Shown in pieces: positions 1 through 9,147 of a DNA stretch of 64,000 nt; position 1 is the stretch's first letter; every line of letters starts with the position of its first letter. The notes under the pieces are model-generated. The model saw only the letters and a list, made by a program, of their open reading frames with translations. It was not told the DNA's origin and did no database searches. This DNA comes from JANQMY01 sp965227095. GTDB lineage: Bacteria > Pseudomonadota > Alphaproteobacteria > JANQMY01. The stretch spans positions 1,364,001 through 1,428,000 of the forward strand of contig CBDDFL010000002.1 in the NCBI GenBank assembly GCA_965227095.1, read 5' to 3'. Both the position numbers and the translations under genes were made by a program.

Positions 1-2527
1 CAGCCAGTTTATGGATCAAACCAATCCGCTGTCTGAGATTACCCATAAGCGCCGCTTGTCCGCGCTTGGTCCGGGTGGCCTCACCCGCGAGCGGGCGGGC
101 TTTGAAGTGCGCGACGTGCACCCAACCCACTATGGCCGGATCTGCCCGATTGAAACGCCGGAAGGTCCGAATATTGGTCTGATCAACAGTTTGGCCACCT
201 TCGCTCGCGTCAACAAATACGGCTTCATCGAAAGCCCGTATCGCAAAGTGGAAGAAGGCAAAGTCACCAGCGAGGTGCTTTACCTGTCGGCCATGGAAGA
301 AGCGAAATACGCCATTGCTCAGGCGAACGCTGAGATCGACGAGAATGGCCAGTTCGTGCCGGACCTGGTGTCGTGCCGGAAAGCGGGCGACTTCCAAATG
401 ACGCCGCGCGAACAAGTGGACTTCTTGGACGTGTCGCCGAAGCAGCTTGTGTCCGTGGCCGCAGCGCTTATTCCGTTCCTGGAAAACGATGACGCCAACC
501 GCGCGCTCATGGGCTCGAACATGCAACGGCAAGCGGTGCCCTTGGTGAAGGCGGAAGCGCCGTTCGTCGGCACCGGTATGGAACAAGTTGTGGCTCGGGA
601 TTCCGGGGCGGCCATTGCGGCCCGCCGGACAGGGATCGTCGACCAAGTGGATGCGACGCGCATCGTGATCCGGGCGACCGAAGAGGTAGACCCCACCAAA
701 TCTCGCGTGGACATTTACAATCTGTTGAAGTTCCAACGGTCGAACCAAAACACCTGCATTAACCAGCGCCCGCTGGTGAAAGTAGGGGACCGCATCAAGG
801 CGGGTGAGATCATCGCCGATGGTCCGTCCACGGATCAGGGCGAATTGGCCTTGGGCCGGAACGTGCTGGTCGCGTTCATGCCGTGGAATGGGTACAACTT
901 CGAAGATTCGATCCTCATCTCCGAACGCATCGTGCGGGATGACGTGTTTACCTCCATCCACCTGGAAGAATTCGAGGTGATGGCCCGTGACACGAAATTG
1001 GGTCCGGAAGAAATCACCCGCGACATTCCGAATGTGGGTGAAGAAGCGCTGAAGAACCTGGACGAAGCCGGCATCGTGTATATCGGTGCCGAAGTGAACC
1101 CAGGCGATATTCTGGTGGGCAAGATTACGCCGAAAGGTGAAAGCCCCATGACGCCGGAAGAAAAACTTCTGCGCGCGATTTTTGGTGAGAAAGCATCCGA
1201 TGTGCGCGACACCTCATTGAAGCTGCCTCCAGGCGTTGCCGGGACCGTGGTCGAGGTGCGTGTCTTTAACCGCCACGGCGTAGACAAGGACGAACGTGCC
1301 TTGGCGATTGAGCGTGACGAAATCGAACGCTATGCGATCGACCGGGATGCGGAATTGGCCATCCTGGAACGGAACGTTTACGGCACGTTGCAGGAATTGT
1401 TGCTCAACAAGCCGGTTGCGTCTGGCCCGAATGACATGGCCGAAGGCACGAAGGTGACGGAAGCCACATTGGAAGAACTGTCGCGCGGTCAATGGTGGCA
1501 GATCAGCCTATCGAACGAAAAAACCCAAGGCGAAATCGAAGCGCTGAAAAAGCAATTCGATGAAGGCAAGGAACGCCTCGAGGCCCGCTTCGAAGACAAG
1601 GTCGAGAAGCTGCGCCGTGGGGACGAGCTGCCTCCTGGGGTGATGAAGATGGTCAAGGTATTCGTGGCCGTGAAGCGTAAGCTGCAACCGGGCGACAAAA
1701 TGGCCGGTCGTCATGGCAACAAAGGTGTGATTTCCAAAATTGCACCGATCGAAGACATGCCGCATCTGGAAGACGGCAAGCCGGTCGATATTGTGTTGAA
1801 CCCTCTCGGTGTGCCAAGCCGAATGAATGTGGGGCAGATCCTGGAAACCCACCTTGGGTGGGCGTGCCACGGGCTTGGCCAACAAATCGGCGAGATGGTC
1901 GACAAGGTTCGTGCAAACGGCAATGTTCAGGAACTGGAAGCCAAGTTCAAAGAAGTATATCCGGGTACGGATCTCTTTGACGGCATGGAAGAACCTGAAT
2001 TGCTGGAATTGGGCGAGGAATTGCGGCCGGGCGTGCCGATCGCAACGCCTGTGTTTGACGGCGCCCATGAAGGCGACATTGTCGATCTTCTGCGCATCGC
2101 CGGCCTGCATGATTCCGGTCAGGTTCAGCTGCGCGACGGCCGCACCGGTGAGGAATTCCACCGGCCGGTGACCGTTGGCTACATCTACATGCTGAAACTT
2201 CACCATCTGGTGGACGATAAGATCCACGCACGGTCCATTGGTCCGTACAGTCTTGTGACCCAGCAGCCACTCGGCGGTAAGGCGCAATTCGGCGGTCAGC
2301 GGTTCGGTGAAATGGAAGTGTGGGCACTGGAAGCCTATGGCGCGGCCTATACCCTGCAAGAAATGCTGACCGTTAAGTCGGATGACGTTGCGGGTCGAAC
2401 CAAAGTTTATGAAGCCATCGTTCGCGGTGACGACACGTTTGAAGCCGGTATTCCGGAAAGCTTCAACGTGCTTGTCAAAGAAATGCGGTCGCTCGGCCTC
2501 AATGTGGAGCTTACCGACAACCAATAA
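1..2527 (+). CDS. rpoB: DNA-directed RNA polymerase subunit beta (3' part, 5' end outside window)
   Basis: Beta subunit of RNA polymerase, forming one side of the active-site cleft. The reading frame is open from base 2, and the first residues (SQFMDQTNPLSEITHKRR) are the rifampicin-resistance region, so roughly 510 N-terminal residues lie off the left edge. The Asp, His and Ser that correspond to E. coli D516, H526 and S531 are all present, which is the rifampicin-sensitive state; position 518 is Thr and 530 is Leu rather than the E. coli Asn and Ile. The conserved GDKMAGRHGNKG segment and the C-terminal SFNVLVKEMRSLGLNVEL are intact. The gene is followed after 95 bp by rpoC, the usual co-transcribed pair. 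Confidence 0.98.
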   Translation, partial: SQFMDQTNPLSEITHKRRLSALGPGGLTRERAGFEVRDVHPTHYGRICPIETPEGPNIGLINSLATFARVNKYGFIESPYRKVEEGKVTSEVLYLSAMEEAKYAIAQANAEIDENGQFVPDLVSCRKAGDFQMTPREQVDFLDVSPKQLVSVAAALIPFLENDDANRALMGSNMQRQAVPLVKAEAPFVGTGMEQVVARDSGAAIAARRTGIVDQVDATRIVIRATEEVDPTKSRVDIYNLLKFQRSNQNTCINQRPLVKVGDRIKAGEIIADGPSTDQGELALGRNVLVAFMPWNGYNFEDSILISERIVRDDVFTSIHLEEFEVMARDTKLGPEEITRDIPNVGEEALKNLDEAGIVYIGAEVNPGDILVGKITPKGESPMTPEEKLLRAIFGEKASDVRDTSLKLPPGVAGTVVEVRVFNRHGVDKDERALAIERDEIERYAIDRDAELAILERNVYGTLQELLLNKPVASGPNDMAEGTKVTEATLEELSRGQWWQISLSNEKTQGEIEALKKQFDEGKERLEARFEDKVEKLRRGDELPPGVMKMVKVFVAVKRKLQPGDKMAGRHGNKGVISKIAPIEDMPHLEDGKPVDIVLNPLGVPSRMNVGQILETHLGWACHGLGQQIGEMVDKVRANGNVQELEAKFKEVYPGTDLFDGMEEPELLELGEELRPGVPIATPVFDGAHEGDIVDLLRIAGLHDSGQVQLRDGRTGEEFHRPVTVGYIYMLKLHHLVDDKIHARSIGPYSLVTQQPLGGKAQFGGQRFGEMEVWALEAYGAAYTLQEMLTVKSDDVAGRTKVYEAIVRGDDTFEAGIPESFNVLVKEMRSLGLNVELTDNQ

Positions 2528-2622
2528 TGACGGTCATAAGGTCCACAACAGAATTGAAATGGGGGGTCCCTCGCTTGGTGCACAAAGTGAGTGTTGACCT
2601 CCGTGCAAAGGAGACTTGATCT

Positions 2623-5600
2623 ATGAATCAAGAGGTAATGAATCTTTTCAATCCGGTTGCGCAACAGCAGCAGTTTGATCAAATCAAGATCTCACTGGCG
2701 AGCCCGGAAAGGATCCTCTCCTGGTCTTACGGTGAAATCAAAAAGCCGGAAACGATCAACTACCGTACGTTTAAGCCGGAGCGGGACGGTTTGTTCTGTG
2801 CCCGGATTTTTGGTCCGATTAAGGACTATGAATGTCTCTGCGGCAAATATAAGCGCATGAAGTATCGCGGCATCGTCTGCGAGAAATGCGGCGTGGAAGT
2901 GACGCTCAGCAAAGTGCGCCGTGACCGTATGGGCCACATCGAATTGGCGTCTCCGGTTGCGCATATCTGGTTCATGAAATCGCTGCCGTCGCGCATTGGT
3001 TTGATGCTCGATATGACGCTGAAAGATCTTGAGCGCATTCTGTATTTCGAAAACTTCGTGGTGATCGAACCTGGTTTGACGCCGTTGAAAGAACGCCAGC
3101 TTCTCAACGAAGAAGAATACATGCAGGCGCAGGATGAATATGGCGAAGACAGCTTCACCGCCGGTATCGGGGCAGAAGCCATTCGCGACATGCTGCAGAC
3201 CGTCGACCTGGAAGCGGCGAAAGAACAGATCCGTCAGGAGATTGCCGAAACCACGTCCGAGCTGAAGCCAAAGAAATTGGTGAAGCGCCTAAAACTGGTG
3301 GAAGCCTTCATTGAATCCGGCAACCGTCCGGAATGGATGATCTTGACCGTTGTGCCGGTCATCCCGCCGGAACTGCGCCCGCTGGTTCCGTTGGACGGCG
3401 GCCGTTTCGCCACGTCGGACCTGAACGACCTCTACCGCCGCGTGATCAACCGGAACAATCGTCTGAAGCGCCTGATTGAACTGCGCGCGCCGGACATCAT
3501 CATCCGCAACGAAAAGCGGATGCTGCAGGAATCCGTGGATGCACTGTTCGACAATGGCCGCCGGGGCCGCGTGATCACGGGCGCCAACAAGCGTCCGCTG
3601 AAATCACTGGCGGACATGTTGAAGGGTAAGCAAGGCCGCTTCCGTCAAAACCTTCTCGGAAAACGCGTCGACTATTCCGGCCGTTCCGTGATTGTGGTGG
3701 GTCCGGAACTGAAGCTGCACCAGTGCGGTTTGCCGAAGAAAATGGCCTTGGAATTGTTCAAGCCCTTTATCTATTCGCGGCTTGATGCGAAGGGCTTGGC
3801 CAGCACCGTGAAGCAGGCGAAGAAGCTGGTGGAAAAAGAACGTCCCGAAGTGTGGGATATTCTCGATCAGGTGATCCGCGAGCATCCGGTCTTGTTGAAC
3901 CGGGCGCCGACGTTGCACCGTTTGGGTATTCAGGCGTTCGAGCCGACCCTAATTGAAGGCAAGGCCATTCAGCTACACCCATTGGTCTGTGCCGCCTTTA
4001 ACGCCGACTTTGACGGGGACCAAATGGCCGTGCACGTGCCGTTGAGCTTGGAAGCTCAGCTGGAAGCGCGCGTGCTGATGATGTCCACCAACAACATCCT
4101 GTCACCGGCCAATGGTAAGCCGATCATTGTGCCCAGTCAGGACATTGTGTTGGGTCTCTATTATCTCAGCATCGAGAAAGACAACGAGCCGGGCGAAGGC
4201 ATGGTGTTTGCGAACACCGGCGAAATCCAGCATGCGTTGGAATCCGACAACGTCACCCTGCACGCCAAGATCAAGGCGCGTTACGATACGGTCGATGAAA
4301 ACGGCACCCCAATCCAGACCATGGTGGATGCAACGCCGGGCCGGATGTTGTTGGCCGAACTTCTGCCGAAGAACCCAAATGTACCGTTTGATCTGGTCAA
4401 CCGTCTGCTGACCAAGAAAGAGATCAGTAACGTCATCGACGTGGTCTATCGTCACTGCGGCCAGAAAGAGACGGTGATCTTCTGTGACCACATCATGCAG
4501 CTTGGCTTCAAACATGCTGCCCGCGCGGGCATCTCGTTCGGTAAGGACGATATGGTGGTGCCGGACACCAAGACCAAATTGGTGGACGAAACCCAAGCGC
4601 TGGTGAAGGAATACGAACAGCAATATATCGACGGCCTGATCACTCAAGGTGAGAAATACAACAAGGTCGTTGATGCGTGGTCCAAGTGTACGGAAAACGT
4701 TGCTGACGAAATGATGGACGAGATTTCGGCCTCCGGTATCGATGAGGACACCGGCCGGGTGAAAGAAGTCAACTCGATCTATATGATGTCCCATTCCGGG
4801 GCCCGCGGGTCGCCAGCTCAGATGAAACAGTTGGCCGGGATGCGCGGTCTGATGGCCAAGCCGTCCGGTGAGATTATCGAAAGTCCGATCATCTCGAACT
4901 TCAAGGAAGGCCTGACCGTGATGGAGTACTTTAACTCCACCCACGGTGCCCGTAAGGGTCTGGCGGATACGGCCTTGAAGACGGCGAACTCCGGTTATCT
5001 GACGCGCCGTTTGGTTGACGTTGCACAGGACTGCATCATCAACGAGATTGATTGCGGCACCGATGGTGGCATCACCGTTGCGGCGGTGATCGAAGGCGGT
5101 GAAGTTGTTAGTCCGTTGAGCGAACGCGTTTTGGGTCGCACGGCGGCATCCGATGTGATCGATCCGTCCACGGGCGAAATTCTTGTGGCCAGGGGCAATG
5201 AGATTTCCGAGGACAAGCTGGACCGGATTGACGCCTGCGGTGTTCAGAAGATCCGTATTCGGTCGGTTCTTACTTGTGAGGCCAAGACCGGCGTTTGCGC
5301 GAAGTGTTACGGGCGTGATTTGGCCCGTGGGACCGACGTGAATGTGGGCGAGGCGGTTGGTGTTATCGCCGCTCAGTCCATCGGTGAACCGGGCACGCAG
5401 CTCACCATGCGGACGTTCCACATTGGTGGGACGGCGCAGGTTGCCGACGAAAGCTTCATCGAAGCCAGTCACGACGGGACGGTGAAGATCGAAAACCGCA
5501 ACGTGGTGAAGGACAGCCAAGGCCAAGTCATTGTCATGGGCCGCAACACGAAAGTGTTGATCATGGACAAGGACGGTGTCGAACAAGCCTCTAACAAAGT

Positions 5601-6882
5601 GGCGTACGGTACCCGTCTGCGTGTTGATGATGGCGACAAGGTCGAACGCGGCCAACGCCTCGGTGAATGGGACCCGTATACGCGTCCGATCATCACCGAA
5701 GTATCCGGCAAGGTGAAGTTCGAAGACATTGTCGACGGCATGTCCGTGAAGGAAGTGGCCGACGAAGCGACCGGTATTTCCAGCAAGGTGGTCGTCGATT
5801 GGCGCGCAAGTCCGAAAGGCGCCGATCTGCGCCCGGCCTTGGTGGTTGTCGATGAAAACGGCGAGGTTCTGACCTTGTCGACCGGCAAGGAAGCCCGCTA
5901 CCTCATGTCCGTGGACGCGATTTTGTCCGTGGAAGATGGGGCGGAGGTGCACTCCGGTGACGTGCTGGCCCGTATCCCGACAGAGGGTGCGCGGACCAGA
6001 GACATCACGGGTGGTCTGCCACGGGTTGCGGAATTGTTTGAAGCACGGCGTCCGAAGGACCACGCCATCATCGCGGAAGCGAGCGGTATCGTGGAATTCG
6101 GCCGCGACTACAAAAACAAGCGCCGCATCATGATCCGTCCGCAAGAAGAAGATGCCGAGCCGGTGGAATATCTGATCCCGAAAGGCAAGCACTTGACGGT
6201 TCAGGAAGGTGACTTCATCGAAAAAGGCGAATACCTGCTCGATGGCAATCCGGCGCCGCACGACATTCTGGCGATTAACGGCGTGGAAGACTTGGCCGCT
6301 TATCTGGTCAACGAAATCCAGGACGTGTACCGGCTGCAGGGTGTGAAGATCAACGATAAGCATATCGAAGTGATCGTCCGCCAAATGCTGCAGAAGGTTG
6401 AAATCGTCGATGGCGGTGAAACCACATTGATCGCGGGCGAACAGGTCGACAAGTCCGAGTTCGACGAAATCAACGAGAAGGCCGAACGCGAAGGTCACAA
6501 GATCGCGTCTGGCGAACCCGTCTTGTTGGGTATCACCAAAGCATCGTTGCAGACACGGTCGTTCATCTCTGCGGCGTCGTTCCAGGAAACCACGCGTGTT
6601 CTTACCGAAGCCGCCGTGAACGGCAAGGCCGACCAGTTGATCGGTCTGAAAGAGAACGTGATTGTGGGTCGCCTGATCCCGGCCGGGACCGGTGGCATGC
6701 TGAGCCGCATGAAGCAGGTTGCTGTGGAACGCGACGAAGTGATCATCGAAGAACGCAAAGCCGAAGAGGCCGCGGCCTTGCCGGCACCGGAAGAAGCTGC
6801 GGCGGAAGCCGTCGCTGCGGAAGCGGCTCCTGGGGGCGATGCCCCAGCAGAAGGCGGCAGCGAAGCGGAATCAGCCGCTTAA
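2623..6882 (+). CDS. rpoC: DNA-directed RNA polymerase subunit beta'
   Basis: Catalytic beta' subunit, 1419 residues. The magnesium-binding motif NADFDGD is at residues 460-466. The N-terminal zinc ribbon (CLCGKY...CEKCG) lies near residues 70-90 and the second zinc site (CEAKTGVCAKC) near residue 890. The trigger-loop region GEPGTQLTMRTFHIGG is present. The last 45 or so residues are a low-complexity Ala/Glu/Pro tail, common in alphaproteobacterial RpoC. The start ATG has a GGAG-type ribosome binding site about 10 bases upstream. The gene ends 26 bases before a strong intrinsic terminator, so the beta operon closes here. Confidence 0.99.
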   Translation: MNQEVMNLFNPVAQQQQFDQIKISLASPERILSWSYGEIKKPETINYRTFKPERDGLFCARIFGPIKDYECLCGKYKRMKYRGIVCEKCGVEVTLSKVRRDRMGHIELASPVAHIWFMKSLPSRIGLMLDMTLKDLERILYFENFVVIEPGLTPLKERQLLNEEEYMQAQDEYGEDSFTAGIGAEAIRDMLQTVDLEAAKEQIRQEIAETTSELKPKKLVKRLKLVEAFIESGNRPEWMILTVVPVIPPELRPLVPLDGGRFATSDLNDLYRRVINRNNRLKRLIELRAPDIIIRNEKRMLQESVDALFDNGRRGRVITGANKRPLKSLADMLKGKQGRFRQNLLGKRVDYSGRSVIVVGPELKLHQCGLPKKMALELFKPFIYSRLDAKGLASTVKQAKKLVEKERPEVWDILDQVIREHPVLLNRAPTLHRLGIQAFEPTLIEGKAIQLHPLVCAAFNADFDGDQMAVHVPLSLEAQLEARVLMMSTNNILSPANGKPIIVPSQDIVLGLYYLSIEKDNEPGEGMVFANTGEIQHALESDNVTLHAKIKARYDTVDENGTPIQTMVDATPGRMLLAELLPKNPNVPFDLVNRLLTKKEISNVIDVVYRHCGQKETVIFCDHIMQLGFKHAARAGISFGKDDMVVPDTKTKLVDETQALVKEYEQQYIDGLITQGEKYNKVVDAWSKCTENVADEMMDEISASGIDEDTGRVKEVNSIYMMSHSGARGSPAQMKQLAGMRGLMAKPSGEIIESPIISNFKEGLTVMEYFNSTHGARKGLADTALKTANSGYLTRRLVDVAQDCIINEIDCGTDGGITVAAVIEGGEVVSPLSERVLGRTAASDVIDPSTGEILVARGNEISEDKLDRIDACGVQKIRIRSVLTCEAKTGVCAKCYGRDLARGTDVNVGEAVGVIAAQSIGEPGTQLTMRTFHIGGTAQVADESFIEASHDGTVKIENRNVVKDSQGQVIVMGRNTKVLIMDKDGVEQASNKVAYGTRLRVDDGDKVERGQRLGEWDPYTRPIITEVSGKVKFEDIVDGMSVKEVADEATGISSKVVVDWRASPKGADLRPALVVVDENGEVLTLSTGKEARYLMSVDAILSVEDGAEVHSGDVLARIPTEGARTRDITGGLPRVAELFEARRPKDHAIIAEASGIVEFGRDYKNKRRIMIRPQEEDAEPVEYLIPKGKHLTVQEGDFIEKGEYLLDGNPAPHDILAINGVEDLAAYLVNEIQDVYRLQGVKINDKHIEVIVRQMLQKVEIVDGGETTLIAGEQVDKSEFDEINEKAEREGHKIASGEPVLLGITKASLQTRSFISAASFQETTRVLTEAAVNGKADQLIGLKENVIVGRLIPAGTGGMLSRMKQVAVERDEVIIEERKAEEAAALPAPEEAAAEAVAAEAAPGGDAPAEGGSEAESAA

Positions 6883-6908
6883 CCGTCTTCCGCTTACGGA
6901 ATATTGAA

Positions 6909-6936
6909 GGGCCTGAGAAATCTCAGGCCCTTTTTT
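6909..6936 (+). terminator. Intrinsic terminator of the rpoBC operon
   Basis: A perfect 10-bp stem (GGGCCTGAGA, 6909-6918, with TCTCAGGCCC, 6921-6930), a two-base loop, and then six T residues. It stands between the convergent rpoC and LysR genes. The T-tract follows only on the plus strand, and it touches the LysR stop codon. Confidence 0.93.
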
Positions 6937-7819
6937 ATTGGGCAAGCTCCGCGCGCATCCACATCGCAATCTTCTTTAGCGTCTTGGCATGGGGAGAGTT
7001 CTTCGCGAACACGAACCAATATCGTTCGGGAATGTCGATGGACCTGTTCGACAAAGGGCGCAGCCGCCCGTCACTGATCCAATCGGCGGCAAGGGGCAGA
7101 AGGGCAATGCCGATTCCGGCACCTTGCGCCACCGCTTTCAGGCCGGACAGATAATTGTCGACAATGATGGGCGCATCGGACGCTGGGGGCAGGGCGATGC
7201 CCGACTGCGTGATCAGGCCCCAGGCATCGAAACCGGTGTCCATGCTAATGCGTTTCACGTGGCCGTCTTCATCGGTGGCAAGATCGGCCTGCCCGGATGA
7301 CACCGGGACAAAGGACACCCGCGTGAGTTCCACACAGTCAAACCCGGCGACCGGCGCCACCCCGTAGCGGATGACCGCATCAAGCCGGTGTTCCGGATTG
7401 GTGTGGGACAGGTCTGACAAATGGTTGGTCGAGGCGATTTTGACTGCCCGGCCTTCAAGCAAGTCTTCCATCCGGCCAAGCCTCGGCACAAACACTTCAC
7501 TGGCCATGAAAGGGAACATGCCGATTTTGAGAGCTGTGTCGTGAGGCACGGCGATGCCGTCAAAAGCCGTGGCCAATTGCCTAAATGCCGGGGCAACGCC
7601 CTCGAATAGCGTTTGGCCTTCGGCGGTCAGCGCGATTGATTTTCCGCTGCGGTCAAACAAAGGTGTTTGAGTCCAATCTTCGAGTTTCCGGATTTCGTGA
7701 CTGATGGTCGACGGCGACACGCCCAAGCTTTCCGCCGCGGCTTTAAAGCTGCCAAGGCGGGCCGCTTCGCTGAACGCGCGGACCCAAGTCAGCGGTGGCA
7801 GTTTGGAAGGCCCGGTCAT
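6935..7819 (-). CDS. LysR-family transcriptional regulator
   Basis: 294-residue LysR-type regulator. The winged helix-turn-helix covers about residues 8-68 (AFSEAARLGSFKAAAESLGV, then SPSTISHEIRKLE), followed by a periplasmic-binding-protein-like effector domain. The sequence style (PPLTWVRAFSEAARLGSF) resembles the GcvA/AmpR subgroup. It is divergent from the zinc alcohol dehydrogenase at 7924, with about 100 bp between the start codons, which is the classic arrangement in which the regulator controls its neighbour. The effector is unknown. The stop codon lies at the end of the rpoC terminator. Confidence 0.92.
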   Translation of the reverse strand: MTGPSKLPPLTWVRAFSEAARLGSFKAAAESLGVSPSTISHEIRKLEDWTQTPLFDRSGKSIALTAEGQTLFEGVAPAFRQLATAFDGIAVPHDTALKIGMFPFMASEVFVPRLGRMEDLLEGRAVKIASTNHLSDLSHTNPEHRLDAVIRYGVAPVAGFDCVELTRVSFVPVSSGQADLATDEDGHVKRISMDTGFDAWGLITQSGIALPPASDAPIIVDNYLSGLKAVAQGAGIGIALLPLAADWISDGRLRPLSNRSIDIPERYWFVFAKNSPHAKTLKKIAMWMRAELAQ

Positions 7820-7923
7820 GCCGCAACGTCTGCCTGAGGATTTAAGGTGAGGTGAATTCTGTTCATCCTGGCGTTGAAATTATCCTTTTGTGTCGCGAGC
7901 GGTGGGGCCGTAACTCTCACCAC

Positions 7924-8943
7924 ATGAGAGCATTACAATATCAAGGTCCCAACCAAATTGAATGGGTCACCGTGGAGGACGTCAAATTAGAGGCCGCCTC
8001 CGATGTCATCATCCGCCCCACGGCCGTCGCCACCTGCGATTTGGACTGGGGCATCATACGCGGACAGCTGCCATTTCCGCCCCCCTTCATACTTGGGCAC
8101 GAATTCGTCGGCGAAATTGTTGAAACCGGTGCTGACGTCTCGCAGTTTAAAATAGGGGATCGGGTGTCGGTCGCGTTTCAACCAAGCTGCGGCCATTGCC
8201 AGCCTTGCGGCCATGGACATTCCGCGTCGTGCCGGGATGTGGCGCCAACCTCTATGTTTGGCGTCGGCGCGGTCTCCGGGGATTGGGGCGGCGCCTTCGC
8301 GGACCTTATTCGCGTGCCCTTTGCAGATAATATGCTGCTGAAGCTTCCCAAAGATCTGCCTGCTGAATGGTTCACCAGTGTGACGGATAATGTGGCCGAT
8401 GCGTATCGCGCGGTGGTGCCGTTTATAAAGGAGGGGCAACCGTCTCGCGTTTTGGTGCTCGGAAACTACGACAGTTTGCCGCTTTATGCCGTGGCATTTG
8501 CACGGCAGCTTGGCGCGGAGAAAATTACGTTCTGTACACAAAGTGATAAGGCGGCCGATAACGCTCGCAAGTTTGGCGCGGAAATTGAAAAAGTCACAGA
8601 TTGGCCGGCCAGGGTTTCTGCCCACGACATCTCGGTCTGCGCGTCCCTGGATCCCGCTGCACTTCTAGCCGCCGTCCGATCAACGGCGGCACAAGGCAAT
8701 TGTACGTCGGTTGGAGTTGTGGTGCAGGATGTGCCGCTGCCCATGGGAGAGATGTATATGCGCGGCATTCATTTCCACACCGGCCGGGTCAATGGCGCCG
8801 CGGTGCATGAGGAAGCCGTTGACTGGATCACATCCGGTCTCATCCGGCCTTTTGACGTGGATACGGCCGTGGTTCCGTGGGACGGTGTGATCGACGCGTT
8901 GTTAAACCGCCCCGCCGCGAAACTGGTGGCCGTCCGAGATTAA
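7924..8943 (+). CDS. Zinc-dependent alcohol dehydrogenase (MDR family)
   Basis: Medium-chain dehydrogenase/reductase of 339 residues. The N-terminal GroES-like domain has the catalytic-zinc residues Cys (VATCDLDWG) and GHE (ILGHEFVGEI). It also has a four-cysteine structural zinc lobe (CGHCQPCGHGHSASC). The nucleotide-binding domain has a degenerate glycine motif (LVLGNYDSLPLYA), so cofactor choice cannot be read. The frame is open upstream to a GTG at 7852, but the extra 24 residues look unlike this family, so I prefer the ATG at 7924 (MRALQYQG). It is probably controlled by the divergent LysR gene. The substrate is not predictable. Confidence 0.88.
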   Translation: MRALQYQGPNQIEWVTVEDVKLEAASDVIIRPTAVATCDLDWGIIRGQLPFPPPFILGHEFVGEIVETGADVSQFKIGDRVSVAFQPSCGHCQPCGHGHSASCRDVAPTSMFGVGAVSGDWGGAFADLIRVPFADNMLLKLPKDLPAEWFTSVTDNVADAYRAVVPFIKEGQPSRVLVLGNYDSLPLYAVAFARQLGAEKITFCTQSDKAADNARKFGAEIEKVTDWPARVSAHDISVCASLDPAALLAAVRSTAAQGNCTSVGVVVQDVPLPMGEMYMRGIHFHTGRVNGAAVHEEAVDWITSGLIRPFDVDTAVVPWDGVIDALLNRPAAKLVAVRD

Positions 8944-8996
8944 CGACATAACCTCCCCATCAGGGCAGGGGAACGGCCTAGGGAGCATTCCTCTTG

Positions 8997-9090
8997 CGCT
9001 CATCCCGGTCGCCCTTTGGCGAACCGGGATCTCGGGAGAAGGCCCATAAGATTCCTGCTTTCGCAGGAATGAGCGGAAGACTGGATGGCT
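8997..9090. repeat. Dispersed palindromic repeat (two hairpins)
   Basis: The gap after the alcohol dehydrogenase holds two adjacent hairpins. ATCCCGGT (9002-9009) pairs with ACCGGGAT (9023-9030), with an inner CGCC/GGCG pairing. ATTCCTGC (9051-9058) pairs perfectly with GCAGGAAT (9063-9070) across a four-base loop. The opening CATCCCGG...CCGGGAT block resembles the elements at 62279 and 62499, so this looks like one copy of a genome-wide intergenic repeat. It may also stop transcription from both convergent neighbours. Confidence 0.7.
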
Positions 9091-9147
9091 CTTGAAAATG
9101 CCCTAGGCGATAGCCCTGCCTCCAGGGGGTGATGACGGCTGGCGGGA

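Noticed and set aside
4102..6498. A 798-codon open frame on the minus strand opposite rpoC, and similar long frames opposite rpoB, fusA and pccA
   Set aside because: They lie wholly within conserved genes on the other strand, have no RBS, and encode His/Asp/Val-rich protein typical of the antisense of GC-rich codons.
7852..7923. Longer alcohol dehydrogenase starting at the GTG at 7852
   Set aside because: The extra 24 residues do not resemble an MDR N-terminus, whereas MRALQYQG at 7924 does.
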